From: Candidatus Ornithospirochaeta stercoripullorum
Lineage (GTDB): Bacteria; Spirochaetota; Spirochaetia; Sphaerochaetales; Sphaerochaetaceae
Direction: 5' to 3'
DNA: 64,000 nucleotides
NCBI GenBank assembly: GCA_017694595.1
Contig: JADIMT010000033.1
Coordinates: forward strand, 1-64,000
Shown here: positions 38,818 to 49,104 of the stretch, one piece after another
Position numbering within the stretch: position 1 is the stretch's first letter
Layout of the letters: each line of letters begins with the position of its first letter
Made by a program: the position numbers and the translations under genes
The notes under the pieces: model-generated
Told to the model about the DNA's origin: nothing
Database searches by the model: none
The model's input: the letters and a program-made list of their open reading frames with translations, nothing else

Positions 38818-40582
38818 CTCTTCCTCCGATAATCGCTCTTACATCATCAGCGTAGTCGTCAACAAGTTCCAGTGTCTTGCCATCTGATTGCACGATGCTA
38901 TCGCCGATCTCATCGAAATAAGCTTCATTGATTGCATCTGCCACGACAGATGGAAGCAGATGATACTTTTGCATATAGCTCTCTGGAGACTTTCCAGCAA
39001 GCAGTATCTTGAGGATTTGAGTATAGCTGATTTTGCTTTTATTATCATTATCAGGATGAGATGGCGCTTCATCATCCTGTACTTCCTCTTCCGTCAGAAG
39101 ACTATCACGTATGATGAGAGATTCCTCCCTGATTCTCTCGAGATTCATCAAGCTGAAATCTGTTTTCGGCTTCGCTTCCTCTTTTTTCTCCATTTCATAG
39201 GCTGCAATCGCAGCTTTGATATACTTTTCAGCTAGCGCATCATCGCTCTTGTCTTTCAGCGGATGCCCAAGATGGAGATACTTTCTCAGCACTTTGTCAG
39301 CTTCATGGATGAAAGCAGAGAAGAAGCGTTTGTTGAAAGCTGAAGGCATATATCTTCTAACGTTCCATCTGCCATTCTCGCGGTGATATATACTGCTGTA
39401 AAGCTTGTAAGTCATATCTGGAAGCGTTCTGTCAAAATAATAGACAGCATTCTCCATCGGAAACCATGGATACTTCATTGGAGATCTGAACATTCTGATG
39501 ACAAACGAAGGTTCCGCTGAGATTGCATAACGCCAGCTCTGGGCTATTATGTGGATGCCTTCATCGCTTTTTGTCACGGGTGAGGAGAGGAATGATTTAT
39601 AGCAGAATGTGCAAAGTGCTTTGATAATCTCTTCATCTGAGCTTTCGCATCGCAAGAGCGGGTCAATAGCTTCCGCGTATAAGACTTCCTCTGCTTTTGC
39701 GTACTCCATCGCTACGTCAGAAGGCAGATTGTTTATGACTGCGTAATCGAAGAGCCAGCGATGTATGTTATTCTCCATGCCTTTATTGCCATAGCCGTTT
39801 GCAATGAAGTTCTTCTCGAACTCTCTGATTGCTTCAAGCCCGGCTTCTGCACTTTCAACACCGATGCCATTGATAATCTCATAGATGTACATGTATGCGA
39901 ATGATGGTGATATTGGAATGTACTGTTTCTTCCTGATTCTTGTTCGCCAAGAGAAGTAGCCTCTCAGCTCAGCTGTATCAAGATCGTGGTAAGTCGGGTA
40001 GTAATGTTTGAAAGGCCCGGGAAGCATCGCATCATCCTCATAGTCTTCCATGGCTTTTCCCTGTATATAGAAATTCATGCATTTCTCTTCAAAGAGGGAG
40101 GATTGCGAGTATCTGTACAGTTTCTTCATCTCCATGATTCTGGGCGGAACATTTTCTTCCTCTGTCTGTTCATGAGATAGAATCGGCGTGTCACGATACT
40201 CTGTGTTGCCTTTTTGTGCTTCGATTATGACTGTAGAGCCTTGTATACGTCCTTGCTCTATCGCTTTGTCAAAGAGAGAGCAGATGACATCATTCTCTGT
40301 TGTTGAGTCGAAATTGATTCCTATCCAGTCCTTGCCTTTCATGCGGAACGCTTCTCTCAGATATGGCTTTGATAGCTCAGAAAGGGCCGAATCACTGCAT
40401 TTTAAGTCACAGCATTCATATTCAGTACCTGTTTCATAATCGTATTGCCTCATGAGCAGGGCGACCCATTTACCTGTCGTTGTGTCGGAGAGTACTGAGA
40501 AAGAGGGGAAGCTGGCCCATTTGTGTATTTCTTTTATGTTGTATCTCTTCTCAACATATTCTGTCAGATCTGCTAGTTTCAA
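38810..40582 (-). CDS. TerB-N/TerB-C domain protein with possible MmcQ/YjbR-like N-terminus
   Basis: FYIQGKAMEDYEDD, LRGYFSWRTRIRKKQYIPISPSFAYMYIYEIINGIGV; first gene of overlapping operon. Confidence 0.8.
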   Translation of the reverse strand: MKLADLTEYVEKRYNIKEIHKWASFPSFSVLSDTTTGKWVALLMRQYDYETGTEYECCDLKCSDSALSELSKPYLREAFRMKGKDWIGINFDSTTENDVICSLFDKAIEQGRIQGSTVIIEAQKGNTEYRDTPILSHEQTEEENVPPRIMEMKKLYRYSQSSLFEEKCMNFYIQGKAMEDYEDDAMLPGPFKHYYPTYHDLDTAELRGYFSWRTRIRKKQYIPISPSFAYMYIYEIINGIGVESAEAGLEAIREFEKNFIANGYGNKGMENNIHRWLFDYAVINNLPSDVAMEYAKAEEVLYAEAIDPLLRCESSDEEIIKALCTFCYKSFLSSPVTKSDEGIHIIAQSWRYAISAEPSFVIRMFRSPMKYPWFPMENAVYYFDRTLPDMTYKLYSSIYHRENGRWNVRRYMPSAFNKRFFSAFIHEADKVLRKYLHLGHPLKDKSDDALAEKYIKAAIAAYEMEKKEEAKPKTDFSLMNLERIREESLIIRDSLLTEEEVQDDEAPSHPDNDNKSKISYTQILKILLAGKSPESYMQKYHLLPSVVADAINEAYFDEIGDSIVQSDGKTLELVDDYADDVRAIIGGRDG

Positions 40583-40740
40583 GCTTCCCCTCCGATGTTT
40601 ATAGTTCGACGTCAGAGCTGCTTTGCCTTCAGTGGCAGGAACATCGAGTCAGGCTTTCTTGCTGGTGCTCTGATAAGCATGACATCTGCTGTGGTACCTT
40701 CTCTTATGCCTCCTGACAACACCGGCATCAGCCATCACGC

Positions 40741-40944
40741 CTAATATAAGTGCATAAGGAGCTGCAGAGTTATGAAAGCACAATGCATTATTATCGTGAG
40801 AGCAACCACGTTAAAGGTGGAAGGTACGCTCGATATAAGTGATGTGTCCAGATCTGCTTCTATGGATAGTGCAACGACTATTGCCATAATCCATAGTCCG
40901 GTCACTGAAGTAAGCAAACTTCTGCCTGGATGCTTTTTCCCCAT
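40741..40944 (-). CDS. Possible small two-TM protein or gene remnant upstream of the TerB operon
   Basis: 67 aa with two hydrophobic segments and plausible SD (AGGGAGAA); in-frame open sequence continues after two stops. Confidence 0.3.
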   Translation of the reverse strand: MGKKHPGRSLLTSVTGLWIMAIVVALSIEADLDTSLISSVPSTFNVVALTIIMHCAFITLQLLMHLY

Positions 40945-41011
40945 TTCTCCCTGTTCGATGCTGAAGGAGTATCATGCTGCCCTTATTCTATTCCAGAGAG
41001 AAATGAGATGC

Positions 41012-41341
41012 TCAGAATTTCTGTGCTTTGTCGATGTCGAGGACGAAGACGACACAGCCACCTGCAGGTACTTCCACCATATTAGCTCCTGCTGGGTTGA
41101 ACATCCTCATGTCTGCACCGGATACAGGGCTCAGCTGCATTCTGTGTCCAGCATATTTTTTTAGCACATCAAGTACCGCATTGACTTTATCGTCATCAGT
41201 GCCGATGAGGAGTGTAGTATTCTTTGCTTTCAGGAATCCACCAGTTGTGGAGAGCTTGGTGACGAAGAAACCCTTCTTGTTGAGCTCCTGTACGGTATCA
41301 GTCTCATCAGCTGTCTGAATAATAGAAAGAATGAGTTTCAT
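41012..41341 (-). CDS. Cyclic-di-AMP receptor, DarA/PstA-like (PII-like)
   Basis: MKLILSIIQTADETDTVQELNKKGFFVTKLSTTGGFLKAKNTTLLIGTDDDKV. Confidence 0.9.
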   Translation of the reverse strand: MKLILSIIQTADETDTVQELNKKGFFVTKLSTTGGFLKAKNTTLLIGTDDDKVNAVLDVLKKYAGHRMQLSPVSGADMRMFNPAGANMVEVPAGGCVVFVLDIDKAQKF

Positions 41342-41477
41342 CCGTATTTGTTTCTCCTTTTCTGTAAATTATATCATGCTGACAATACCACATGCAAATG
41401 AATTGGATGTGTCAAGCGATTGAAAAATTCAGAATAAACACACTGTATTCTGCTTGCTTTCTCTGGATAATCATAAT

Positions 41478-41909
41478 ATGGCTGAGAAGAATATCGCATT
41501 GAGAATTGCTGTTGCTGTTGGTGTATCTGCAGTCCTGGTTTCTGCAATCGCAATATTCTTCCTTCATCTCGCTGATGCTGGAAGTGGCTTTGTGAAGGCA
41601 TCCGAGGCACACGCTATAGCCTCTGAGCTCGATGGTACAGAGTGGAAGACTAACACTGCCGGACAGAAACTGCTTCTCTCCCTGTATTCTGTTGACAGTG
41701 ATGGTTCTTTGCGCATACAGCGTGCCGCTGATGATACTTTCTTCATGATCCTCTCAGATGTATCAACAATAGTGGGACCATATGGCGAGACAATCGGAGG
41801 AGTGCTGAACGGAGTGCCGTTCAGAATCGCAATGACAGAAAGCAAGAGTGGAGAGGGGAGAGCATTCTCCCTCGTCTCCGATGATCTCTCTGTTGTTTTT
41901 TCTCAGTGA
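41478..41909 (+). CDS. Hypothetical secreted or membrane-anchored protein
   Basis: Single N-terminal TM, internal ATG chosen. Confidence 0.6.
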   Translation: MAEKNIALRIAVAVGVSAVLVSAIAIFFLHLADAGSGFVKASEAHAIASELDGTEWKTNTAGQKLLLSLYSVDSDGSLRIQRAADDTFFMILSDVSTIVGPYGETIGGVLNGVPFRIAMTESKSGEGRAFSLVSDDLSVVFSQ

Positions 41910-43510
41910 TTTCTTTTCTCTTCCAGTGCAGCTTTGATAAAAGCCATGAAGCATGGATGAGGTTTATTAGGCCTCGATTTGAACTCAGGATGGAACTGTA
42001 CGCCAAGAAAGAAGGGATGTGCAGGTATTTCCACAGCTTCGACGAGAAGCCCATCAGGACTGGTACCGGCAATTTTCATGCCATGCTCTTCGAAATCCTT
42101 CCTGAAGTCATTGTTGAATTCATAGCGATGCCTGTGTCTTTCATGGATAAGGTTTGTGCCATAAGCCTTTTCCATCATCGTACCTTGCACTATTGCGCAA
42201 GGATACGCGCCAAGCCTCATAGTACCGCCCTTTGGTATCACTCCCCTCTGATCCGGCATTAGAGCAATCACAGGATGCTCTGTATTGGCATCGAACTCAG
42301 TACTGTTCGCATCATTCCATCCAAGAGTGTCTCGTGCGAATTCGATGACAGCAATCTGCATGCCAAGGCAGATTCCGAAGTAAGGTATTCCTTTCTTCCT
42401 TGCATAACGAGCTGCTGTTATCTTTCCTTCAATTCCTCTCTGCCCGAATCCTCCTGGAACGAGAATGCCTGAAACACCAGCAAGGAGGGAAGGAGCTGTC
42501 GCATCGTTCAGCTCTTCAGAATCTATCCATTTGATAGCAACTTGGGAGCTGTTCGCCCACCCGGCATGCTTTAAGGCCTCGATGACTGATAGATATGCAT
42601 CATGAAGTTGTATGTATTTGCCTACTATCGCGATGGAGACGGTCTCGTTGCTTTCCTTCGTCTTCTCAAGCATTGCTCTCCATTCATCCATATCTGCAGG
42701 GTTTGTTTTCAGCCCAAGTTCTCTGCACACGATGGTATCTAACTTCTCATTCTGCAGCATGATTGGCGCTTCATAGAGGATTGGAACTGTGCTGTTCTCA
42801 ATCACGCAATCGCGTTTGACGTTGCAGAATAACGCAATTTTCTGCTTTACGCTTTCCTCAATCGGCTCGTCAGCGCGGCATACGATGATGTCGGGGAAGA
42901 GTCCTGCATTCATCATTTCTTTGACAGAGTGCTGCGTTGGTTTTGATTTATGCTCTCCGGATGATTTGATGTATGGAACAAGCGTGACATGTATAAAGAG
43001 GCAGTTTTCCTTGCCTTCCTCTAAGCAGATTTGGCGTATAGCTTCCAGGAATGGCTGTGATTCGATATCGCCGATAGTGCCTCCGATTTCTGTAATCACC
43101 ACATCTGCTTCTGTCTTTTCGCCTAATGAATAGATGAATGCCTTGATTTCATCTGTCACGTGAGGAATGATCTGGACAGTCGAACCCAGATATTCTCCAT
43201 TCCTCTCTTTGTTGAGGACATTCCAGAAGACTTTGCCCGATGTGAGGTTTGAGTATTTGTTGAGATCCTCATCGATGAATCTTTCATAGTGCCCTAAATC
43301 GAGATCTGTTTCAGAGCCGTCATCTGTTACGAAGACTTCGCCGTGCTGGAGCGGGTTCATTGTCCCTGGATCAACATTCATATACGGATCCAGCTTCTGT
43401 GCAGCAACTGTCAGACCACGCGCTTTGAGCAATCTGCCAAGGCTAGCAGCTGTAATGCCCTTGCCAAGCCCTGAGACAACACCACCTGTTACGAAAATGT
43501 GTTTTGACAT
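41903..43510 (-). CDS. pyrG: CTP synthase
   Basis: [32 protein letters not shown]; GATase [15 protein letters not shown]. Confidence 0.97.
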   Translation of the reverse strand: MSKHIFVTGGVVSGLGKGITAASLGRLLKARGLTVAAQKLDPYMNVDPGTMNPLQHGEVFVTDDGSETDLDLGHYERFIDEDLNKYSNLTSGKVFWNVLNKERNGEYLGSTVQIIPHVTDEIKAFIYSLGEKTEADVVITEIGGTIGDIESQPFLEAIRQICLEEGKENCLFIHVTLVPYIKSSGEHKSKPTQHSVKEMMNAGLFPDIIVCRADEPIEESVKQKIALFCNVKRDCVIENSTVPILYEAPIMLQNEKLDTIVCRELGLKTNPADMDEWRAMLEKTKESNETVSIAIVGKYIQLHDAYLSVIEALKHAGWANSSQVAIKWIDSEELNDATAPSLLAGVSGILVPGGFGQRGIEGKITAARYARKKGIPYFGICLGMQIAVIEFARDTLGWNDANSTEFDANTEHPVIALMPDQRGVIPKGGTMRLGAYPCAIVQGTMMEKAYGTNLIHERHRHRYEFNNDFRKDFEEHGMKIAGTSPDGLLVEAVEIPAHPFFLGVQFHPEFKSRPNKPHPCFMAFIKAALEEKRNH

Positions 43511-43697
43511 CTTACATCCCTCCTTCGGTAGTAAAGGAGAGAACATCTGTCATCCTGCATTCTGTCATAAGCACCATCCTTTTTGAGAGGAACCAGAGGT
43601 CGCTGATTACCCTCAAGTGCCTGAATGCAGATAGAAAGGCCTCAGCTCTCTGACGCCTTTGTCAACGCAAGAAGAATATGAAAAACTTCCACTATCT

Positions 43698-44480
43698 TCA
43701 AGAGTATTTTTGCTCTTTTATCAAAGGATCATCTACTTCGATTGCACTGCCGCGTGCCGGACGCTTCCCATCTTTCATGTGGATTATGACGCTAGCTCTG
43801 TACGGACGGCCTGTATACTCAGCATGTGACATGATGTTTCGATCCATCATCTCGATGAACTCATCATTCCAATACTCGTTCTTCCCATATGGAAACCACC
43901 TGACAGTGATCCAGGAGAGCTTTCCGTCAGAATCCTGGAAGAACAGCTGTGGATCGATGCCCGGTATTGTTTGATAAGACTCGATTCTAAGTCCCGTTTC
44001 TTCCAGTTTTCTTATTACAGCTTGCACAGCGAAATCATGCATCTCCCAGTCAGACATCTCTTTTTTCTCATCGCTTCCGATTTTTGTTGGGTCTACTGGC
44101 TGAAGCGAATGTCTGACGAATGCGGCTGCATCATAGAGATTCCATCCCTCCATTCCATCTCTGACAGGCAGTATGCACGGTACGATATCATTCTCTGCAG
44201 ACATCCTTAAAAGCGATTTCAGCATCCTGTCATCTTCCGGGATGATCACGGAATTCCCAGCTGTTGTTACGGGAATGACAGCGAAAATAGCATTCTTGTA
44301 TGAGAATATCAGATCTGAAAACGATGGATTTGTCATTTTTGACTTGAGCCAGAGGAATGTCCTTTCAGGATAACTTTTGAAAATCGATTGCAGATGCAAA
44401 GCTGCTGCATAAAATAGCTCAGCACTTTCTTTTGGAATTTCCCGATTTCCTTCTCTGATGACATGCAATTCCTTTTCCAT
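43698..44480 (-). CDS. Hypothetical protein
   Basis: 260-aa ORF, no recognised motif. Confidence 0.6.
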   Translation of the reverse strand: MEKELHVIREGNREIPKESAELFYAAALHLQSIFKSYPERTFLWLKSKMTNPSFSDLIFSYKNAIFAVIPVTTAGNSVIIPEDDRMLKSLLRMSAENDIVPCILPVRDGMEGWNLYDAAAFVRHSLQPVDPTKIGSDEKKEMSDWEMHDFAVQAVIRKLEETGLRIESYQTIPGIDPQLFFQDSDGKLSWITVRWFPYGKNEYWNDEFIEMMDRNIMSHAEYTGRPYRASVIIHMKDGKRPARGSAIEVDDPLIKEQKYS

Positions 44481-44598
44481 AATACTTCCTTTCTGACATT
44501 ATCTTAACATAAGCGGAATGACACAGGAGAGGCAGATGTGCAATACTTTCACATGTTCAACTGACTGTCTTTGTTGCAGTCATGCTTCTGGAGGATTT

Positions 44599-46683
44599 AT
44601 GGAAACAGTGGCAGATTATTTCGGTTCGCTTGTCTTCAATGATGATGTTATGAGGGAAAGACTCCCAAAAGATGTCTATAAAGCCCTTAAACGCACTGTC
44701 GAAGATGGAAAAGATCTCGATATCAATGTGGCAAATTCAGTGGCAAATGCCATGAAGAACTGGGCAATCGAGAAAGGTTGTACCCATTACACTCACTGGT
44801 TCCAGCCTATGACAGGTATAACAGCAGAAAAGCATGAAGCTTTCATCGCACCGCAGGAAGGGGGCAAGGTTCTTCTTGAATTCTCTGGCAAGGAGCTGAT
44901 CAAAGGTGAGCCGGATGCCTCATCTTTCCCTTCAGGAGGACTCAGGGCTACATTCGAAGCGCGTGGTTATACAGCCTGGGATCCAACAAGCTATGCGTTT
45001 ATAAAGGATGAGACTCTTTGCATTCCAACTGCTTTCTGCTCATACTCAGGAGAAGTGCTGGACAAGAAGACACCGCTTCTCAGAAGCATGGAAGTACTCT
45101 CTTCTGAAGTGTTGAAGATTTTAAAGCTTTTCGGCACCGATGCCCGTCGCGTCATTACTACAGTGGGCGCTGAGCAGGAATATTTCTTAATCGATAAAGA
45201 TGATTATGCGAAACGGAAAGATCTCATATATACAGGACGTACTCTTCTAGGTGCGAGAGCTCCAAAAGGGCAGGAGATGGAGGACCATTATTTCGGAGCA
45301 CTCCGTACGCGAGTATCTGAGTATATGCAAGATCTGGATAGAGAGCTCTGGAAGCTTGGTATCTATGCAAAGACTTCTCACAACGAAGTCGCTCCATGTC
45401 AGCATGAACTGGCACCAGTCTTCACTACGACTAATATCGCTGTTGATAACAATCAGCTGATGATGGAGATCATGAAGAAAGTCGCAGAACGCCATGGATT
45501 TGCATGTCTTCTTCATGAAAAGCCGTTTGCAGGTGTAAATGGTTCAGGAAAGCACAACAATTGGTCTCTCTCAACCGACAAGGGCGTCAATCTTCTTGAA
45601 CCTGGTGATAGCCCGAAGGACAACGCTCAGTTCCTGCTTTTCCTGGTGGCCGTCCTCAAAGCTGTCGATGAGTATCAGGATTTGCTTCGCATGTCTGTTG
45701 CGTCTGCCGGAAATGATCACAGGCTTGGAGCTAATGAAGCGCCTCCTGCCATCGTCTCAGTCTTCCTTGGCGATGAGCTGACAGGTATTCTTGAAGCGAT
45801 TGCTGAAGGTAAGCCCGTCCCTGGAAGGTCAAAAGAGAAGATGCAGCTAGGTGTTCATGTTCTTCCTGCTATTCCTAAAGATACGACTGACCGCAACAGG
45901 ACAAGTCCGTTCGCCTTCACTGGCAACAAATTTGAGTTCAGGATGCTTGGATCCTCGTTCTCTGTAGCAGAGCCTAATACAGTTATAAATACAGCTGTCG
46001 CGAAAGAACTCAGAGGTTTTTATGAGATACTCTCTCACTCTGATGACTTCACATCAGCTGTCAATGATCTTGTACGTGAGACATATATTGCCCATAAGCG
46101 CATTGTCTTCAATGGCAATAACTACTCATCTGAGTGGGTTGAAGAGGCAAGAAGGAGAGGCCTTATGAACTTGTCCTCAGCCCCCGATGCTTATGATACA
46201 TTGCTTTCACCCAAGAACATCGAGCTGTTCAGCGAGTTCGGAATCTATAGCTCTGTTGAGTTGCACTCACGCTATGAAATTCTCAATGATGAGTATTCAA
46301 AGACGATTCATATTGAAGCGCTGACTATGATTGATATGATCAACAGACAGGTGCTCCCTGCTGTTATTGATTTCTCATCGTCGATTGCGGAGAGCATTGT
46401 ACGCAAGAAAGCTGCGCTTCCTGAGATGAAGATAGATGCGGAGACAGAGCGGCTGGCTGAGATTGAAGGCTTGGAGAACAAACTCTACAAAGCTGTCAAG
46501 GAGCTGGACAAGGCTGTTGTAATCGCTGCAGATTATACTGGTTCCTCCCTCTCTCATTATTACAGGAATACTGTCATCCCTCTAATGGATAGCGTGAGAG
46601 AGTACTGTGATGGCCTTGAACTGATTGTAGGACAGAAGAACTGGCCATATCCTACATATGGAGAGATGCTCTTCTACGTGTGA
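44599..46683 (+). CDS. glnN: Glutamine synthetase type III
   Basis: [64 protein letters not shown]. Confidence 0.95.
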   Translation: METVADYFGSLVFNDDVMRERLPKDVYKALKRTVEDGKDLDINVANSVANAMKNWAIEKGCTHYTHWFQPMTGITAEKHEAFIAPQEGGKVLLEFSGKELIKGEPDASSFPSGGLRATFEARGYTAWDPTSYAFIKDETLCIPTAFCSYSGEVLDKKTPLLRSMEVLSSEVLKILKLFGTDARRVITTVGAEQEYFLIDKDDYAKRKDLIYTGRTLLGARAPKGQEMEDHYFGALRTRVSEYMQDLDRELWKLGIYAKTSHNEVAPCQHELAPVFTTTNIAVDNNQLMMEIMKKVAERHGFACLLHEKPFAGVNGSGKHNNWSLSTDKGVNLLEPGDSPKDNAQFLLFLVAVLKAVDEYQDLLRMSVASAGNDHRLGANEAPPAIVSVFLGDELTGILEAIAEGKPVPGRSKEKMQLGVHVLPAIPKDTTDRNRTSPFAFTGNKFEFRMLGSSFSVAEPNTVINTAVAKELRGFYEILSHSDDFTSAVNDLVRETYIAHKRIVFNGNNYSSEWVEEARRRGLMNLSSAPDAYDTLLSPKNIELFSEFGIYSSVELHSRYEILNDEYSKTIHIEALTMIDMINRQVLPAVIDFSSSIAESIVRKKAALPEMKIDAETERLAEIEGLENKLYKAVKELDKAVVIAADYTGSSLSHYYRNTVIPLMDSVREYCDGLELIVGQKNWPYPTYGEMLFYV

Positions 46684-46694
46684 TGCCAACGACC

Positions 46695-46711
46695 TGCAGC
46701 ATAATGCTGCA
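46695..46711. repeat. Perfect dyad TGCAGCAT-A-ATGCTGCA after glnN
   Basis: 8-1-8 inverted repeat 12 bp after the stop codon. Confidence 0.5.
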
Positions 46712-46750
46712 CCAGGATCCTTGATAATTTCGATGCTGTTGCTTTCATGC

Positions 46751-46773
46751 AAAAAGCAGGACCGAAGTCCTGC
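46751..46773 (-). terminator. Intrinsic terminator of the rubredoxin gene
   Basis: Minus strand GCAGGAC-TTCG-GTCCTGC-TTTTT. Confidence 0.85.
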
Positions 46774-46837
46774 CCTTGAGCTTGATTGTTGGATGCTGCC
46801 GGTTGATCAAAAGTGATTCATGGCAGCTCCATTCTCT

Positions 46838-46996
46838 TTACTGCGCAGCAAATTCTTCTTTGCCAGCTCCACAGAGTGGGCATACCCAATCCTCTGGTAC
46901 ATCTTCCCATTTTGTTCCAGGTGCGATTCCGTTATCAGGATCTCCTGCTTCCTCATCATATACATAGCCGCAGAGATTGCAGATATACTTCTTCAT
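46838..46996 (-). CDS. Rubredoxin (52 aa; absent from ORF track)
   Basis: [52 protein letters not shown], two CX2CG knuckles, SD GGAGG. Confidence 0.97.
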   Translation of the reverse strand: MKKYICNLCGYVYDEEAGDPDNGIAPGTKWEDVPEDWVCPLCGAGKEEFAAQ

Positions 46997-47011
46997 GATG
47001 ACCTCCATTAA

Positions 47012-47026
47012 TGATAATCGTTATCA
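47012..47026. promoter_or_regulatory. Fur/PerR-type operator box
   Basis: TGATAATCGTTATCA: 7-1-7 dyad with one mismatch to TGATAATNATTATCA, between rubredoxin and symporter genes. Confidence 0.7.
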
Positions 47027-47098
47027 ATAACGTAATCTTTTTGTTCTTTTTCGTCAATCAAAGTTTTCATGCTATCATGTATGGCAAGGGAGGACTCT

Positions 47099-48565
47099 AT
47101 GGAAATAAATACCGGAGCACTCATTATTGTTGGTGGCTATCTTGTTGGAATGCTGCTTATTGGCTTTGTTGTAGGCCGTCTGAAAATCAAGACAAGTAGC
47201 GATTATATGCTTGCCGGGCGTCGAATGGGACTGTTTATGGTCGCTTTCTCACTCTCTGCGAATAATATTGGAGGGGGGTCGACGACAGGCTTGGCTGATA
47301 AAGCGTTCGGCAGCTGGGGAATGAGTGCAATCTGGTATGTGCTTGCTGCATCCGTTGCGATGATTCCTCTTGCATATTTCGCTCCACGCATCCGTAAGAC
47401 CATGGCTGTTACGATACCTGAAGTCGTAGGCAGGCGTTTTGGCAAAGGAAGCTCTGTCTTCTCTGCTGTGCTGAATATCCTAGCGCTTTTCTGTCTGACA
47501 TCCTCGCAGGTCGCTGCATCTGGATCGGTTGTGGCTACGTTGACAGGCATACCGATGAATGTATGTCTTCTCATCGCAGGCGTGATTATCATCCTATACA
47601 CAACTCTTGGTGGTATGATAGCTGATCAGATCTCGGATCTTGTACAGTTCATCATCATTCTGGTAGGGCTTGCTGTAGCGACTCCAATTGTCATCAAAGG
47701 TTGCGGTGGATGGGAAGTAATCTCATCGAAATTGCCGGGAGAACAGCTTGATCCTACAAAGATTGGCTGGGTTGTGATTATTGGATACATCTTCAACTAT
47801 TTCTGCACATTCCTTTCTGGCCCTGAGATGATCAGCCGTTTCGAGAGTGCAAAGGATGAGAAGACTGCATTCAGGGCTTCGCTCCTCTCTGGTGTTTTGA
47901 TGGCAGCTATGGCTGTTTTCCCAACTCTGCTTGGCCTTTCCGCACTTGCCATGAAAGACCAGATTGCCGATATTACTGGCGCAACAGCTATGATGGCTGT
48001 CACAGAGCATTTTGCACCGACAATCATCACAGGTATCGTCTCTGCCGCGATTATTTCTGCAACAATGTCTTCTGCTGACTCCAATCTTCTGTGTATGTCG
48101 ACGATGTTCATGAATGACATAATGATTCATTTCAGTGAGAGATGCCGTTCTCTTTCAGATAAAGGCATGATTTTCTGGACTAGGACATGCAATGTCATTT
48201 TCTGTGCAATCGCAATGTTGATTTCGCTTCTGCAGATCAATATCGTCACTATGAATACATTCGCGTTCGCAATCAGATGTGCGGGGCCTTTCGCAGCATA
48301 TGGGCTTGGTATGGTTGTGCCTAGAGCGACAAAGCATTCAGGGCAGATTTCAATTGTGACTGGTACGATTGGAGTAATTGTCTGGCAAATACTCTCCGGC
48401 GGCGATTTCTATTTCGGCATCCTTCCCGTTGTATTCGGCTGTGCTGTCGGAACTCTGACGTTCTTCATTGTAAACGCCATTGAATGGAAGATGGGAATTG
48501 AGCCAGCTCCTTCCGCATTCCTGACAGAAGAACAGAAAAAGCATCTGGAAAGCTGGGAGAAGTGA
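47099..48565 (+). CDS. Sodium:solute symporter family protein
   Basis: SSS-type multi-TM protein: DYMLAGRRMG, SANNIGGGSTTGLADKA. Confidence 0.9.
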   Translation: MEINTGALIIVGGYLVGMLLIGFVVGRLKIKTSSDYMLAGRRMGLFMVAFSLSANNIGGGSTTGLADKAFGSWGMSAIWYVLAASVAMIPLAYFAPRIRKTMAVTIPEVVGRRFGKGSSVFSAVLNILALFCLTSSQVAASGSVVATLTGIPMNVCLLIAGVIIILYTTLGGMIADQISDLVQFIIILVGLAVATPIVIKGCGGWEVISSKLPGEQLDPTKIGWVVIIGYIFNYFCTFLSGPEMISRFESAKDEKTAFRASLLSGVLMAAMAVFPTLLGLSALAMKDQIADITGATAMMAVTEHFAPTIITGIVSAAIISATMSSADSNLLCMSTMFMNDIMIHFSERCRSLSDKGMIFWTRTCNVIFCAIAMLISLLQINIVTMNTFAFAIRCAGPFAAYGLGMVVPRATKHSGQISIVTGTIGVIVWQILSGGDFYFGILPVVFGCAVGTLTFFIVNAIEWKMGIEPAPSAFLTEEQKKHLESWEK

Positions 48566-49104
48566 TGAGATTGTTCATTGCGATTCCACTCTCTGAAGAA
48601 GTAAGGAATTGCCTTGGTATGCTTCGGGATGAACTGCATGACAGAGCAAGCTCTGGTACTTTCGTAAGCAGTGAGTCACTGCATATCACGCTTGAGTTTC
48701 TGGGGGAGTGTACACCCCCAGAATGTGATAAAGCTATCTCTGCGATGCAAGAGGTGAGCTTTGAACCTTTCACAATCAGCATTGCCCACACTGGTGCTTT
48801 CCACCGATCCGATGGGGATATCTGCTGGGTAGGGGTAGAGGAGAACAAAGCGCTCAGCCGGCTTCATGATGATCTGGCAAGAGCGCTGAGAGCGCAAGGT
48901 TTCAGGCTTGAGCGTAAACGCTTTAAAGCGCACATTACGCTCTCTCGCCGCGTGAAGGGAGCTTTGCTTCCCTCTTCTGTCGGACCTTGGCGCATGAAGG
49001 TCAATAGCTTTTCGCTAATGCTTAGCGAAAGGGGAGCACATGGTATGGTTTACACTCCTGTGTTTTCCGTATCTTCCGCTTCAACCCAAGGAACGATTGA
49101 ATAG
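48562..49104 (+). CDS. thpR: RNA 2',3'-cyclic phosphodiesterase
   Basis: MRLFIAIPL, two HxT motifs (HITLEFLG, HITLSR). Confidence 0.92.
   Translation: MMRLFIAIPLSEEVRNCLGMLRDELHDRASSGTFVSSESLHITLEFLGECTPPECDKAISAMQEVSFEPFTISIAHTGAFHRSDGDICWVGVEENKALSRLHDDLARALRAQGFRLERKRFKAHITLSRRVKGALLPSSVGPWRMKVNSFSLMLSERGAHGMVYTPVFSVSSASTQGTIE

Noticed and set aside
35219-40582. Complete type 2 BREX locus
   Set aside because: Only BrxD-like and BrxHI-like components found; no PglX/PglZ/PglY/PglW in the window.
35043-40944. Integrative element with tRNA-derived att repeat
   Set aside because: No integrase seen, and no copy of the tRNA 3' end found by eye on the far side of the TerB operon.
40772-41164. 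130-aa plus-strand ORF overlapping the DarA-like gene
   Set aside because: Antisense to a clear family member, no SD or motifs.
44518-44598. Cys-rich N-terminal extension of glutamine synthetase ([20 protein letters not shown])
   Set aside because: A better start at 44599 ([10 protein letters not shown]) after GGAGG matches the expected GSIII N-terminus.
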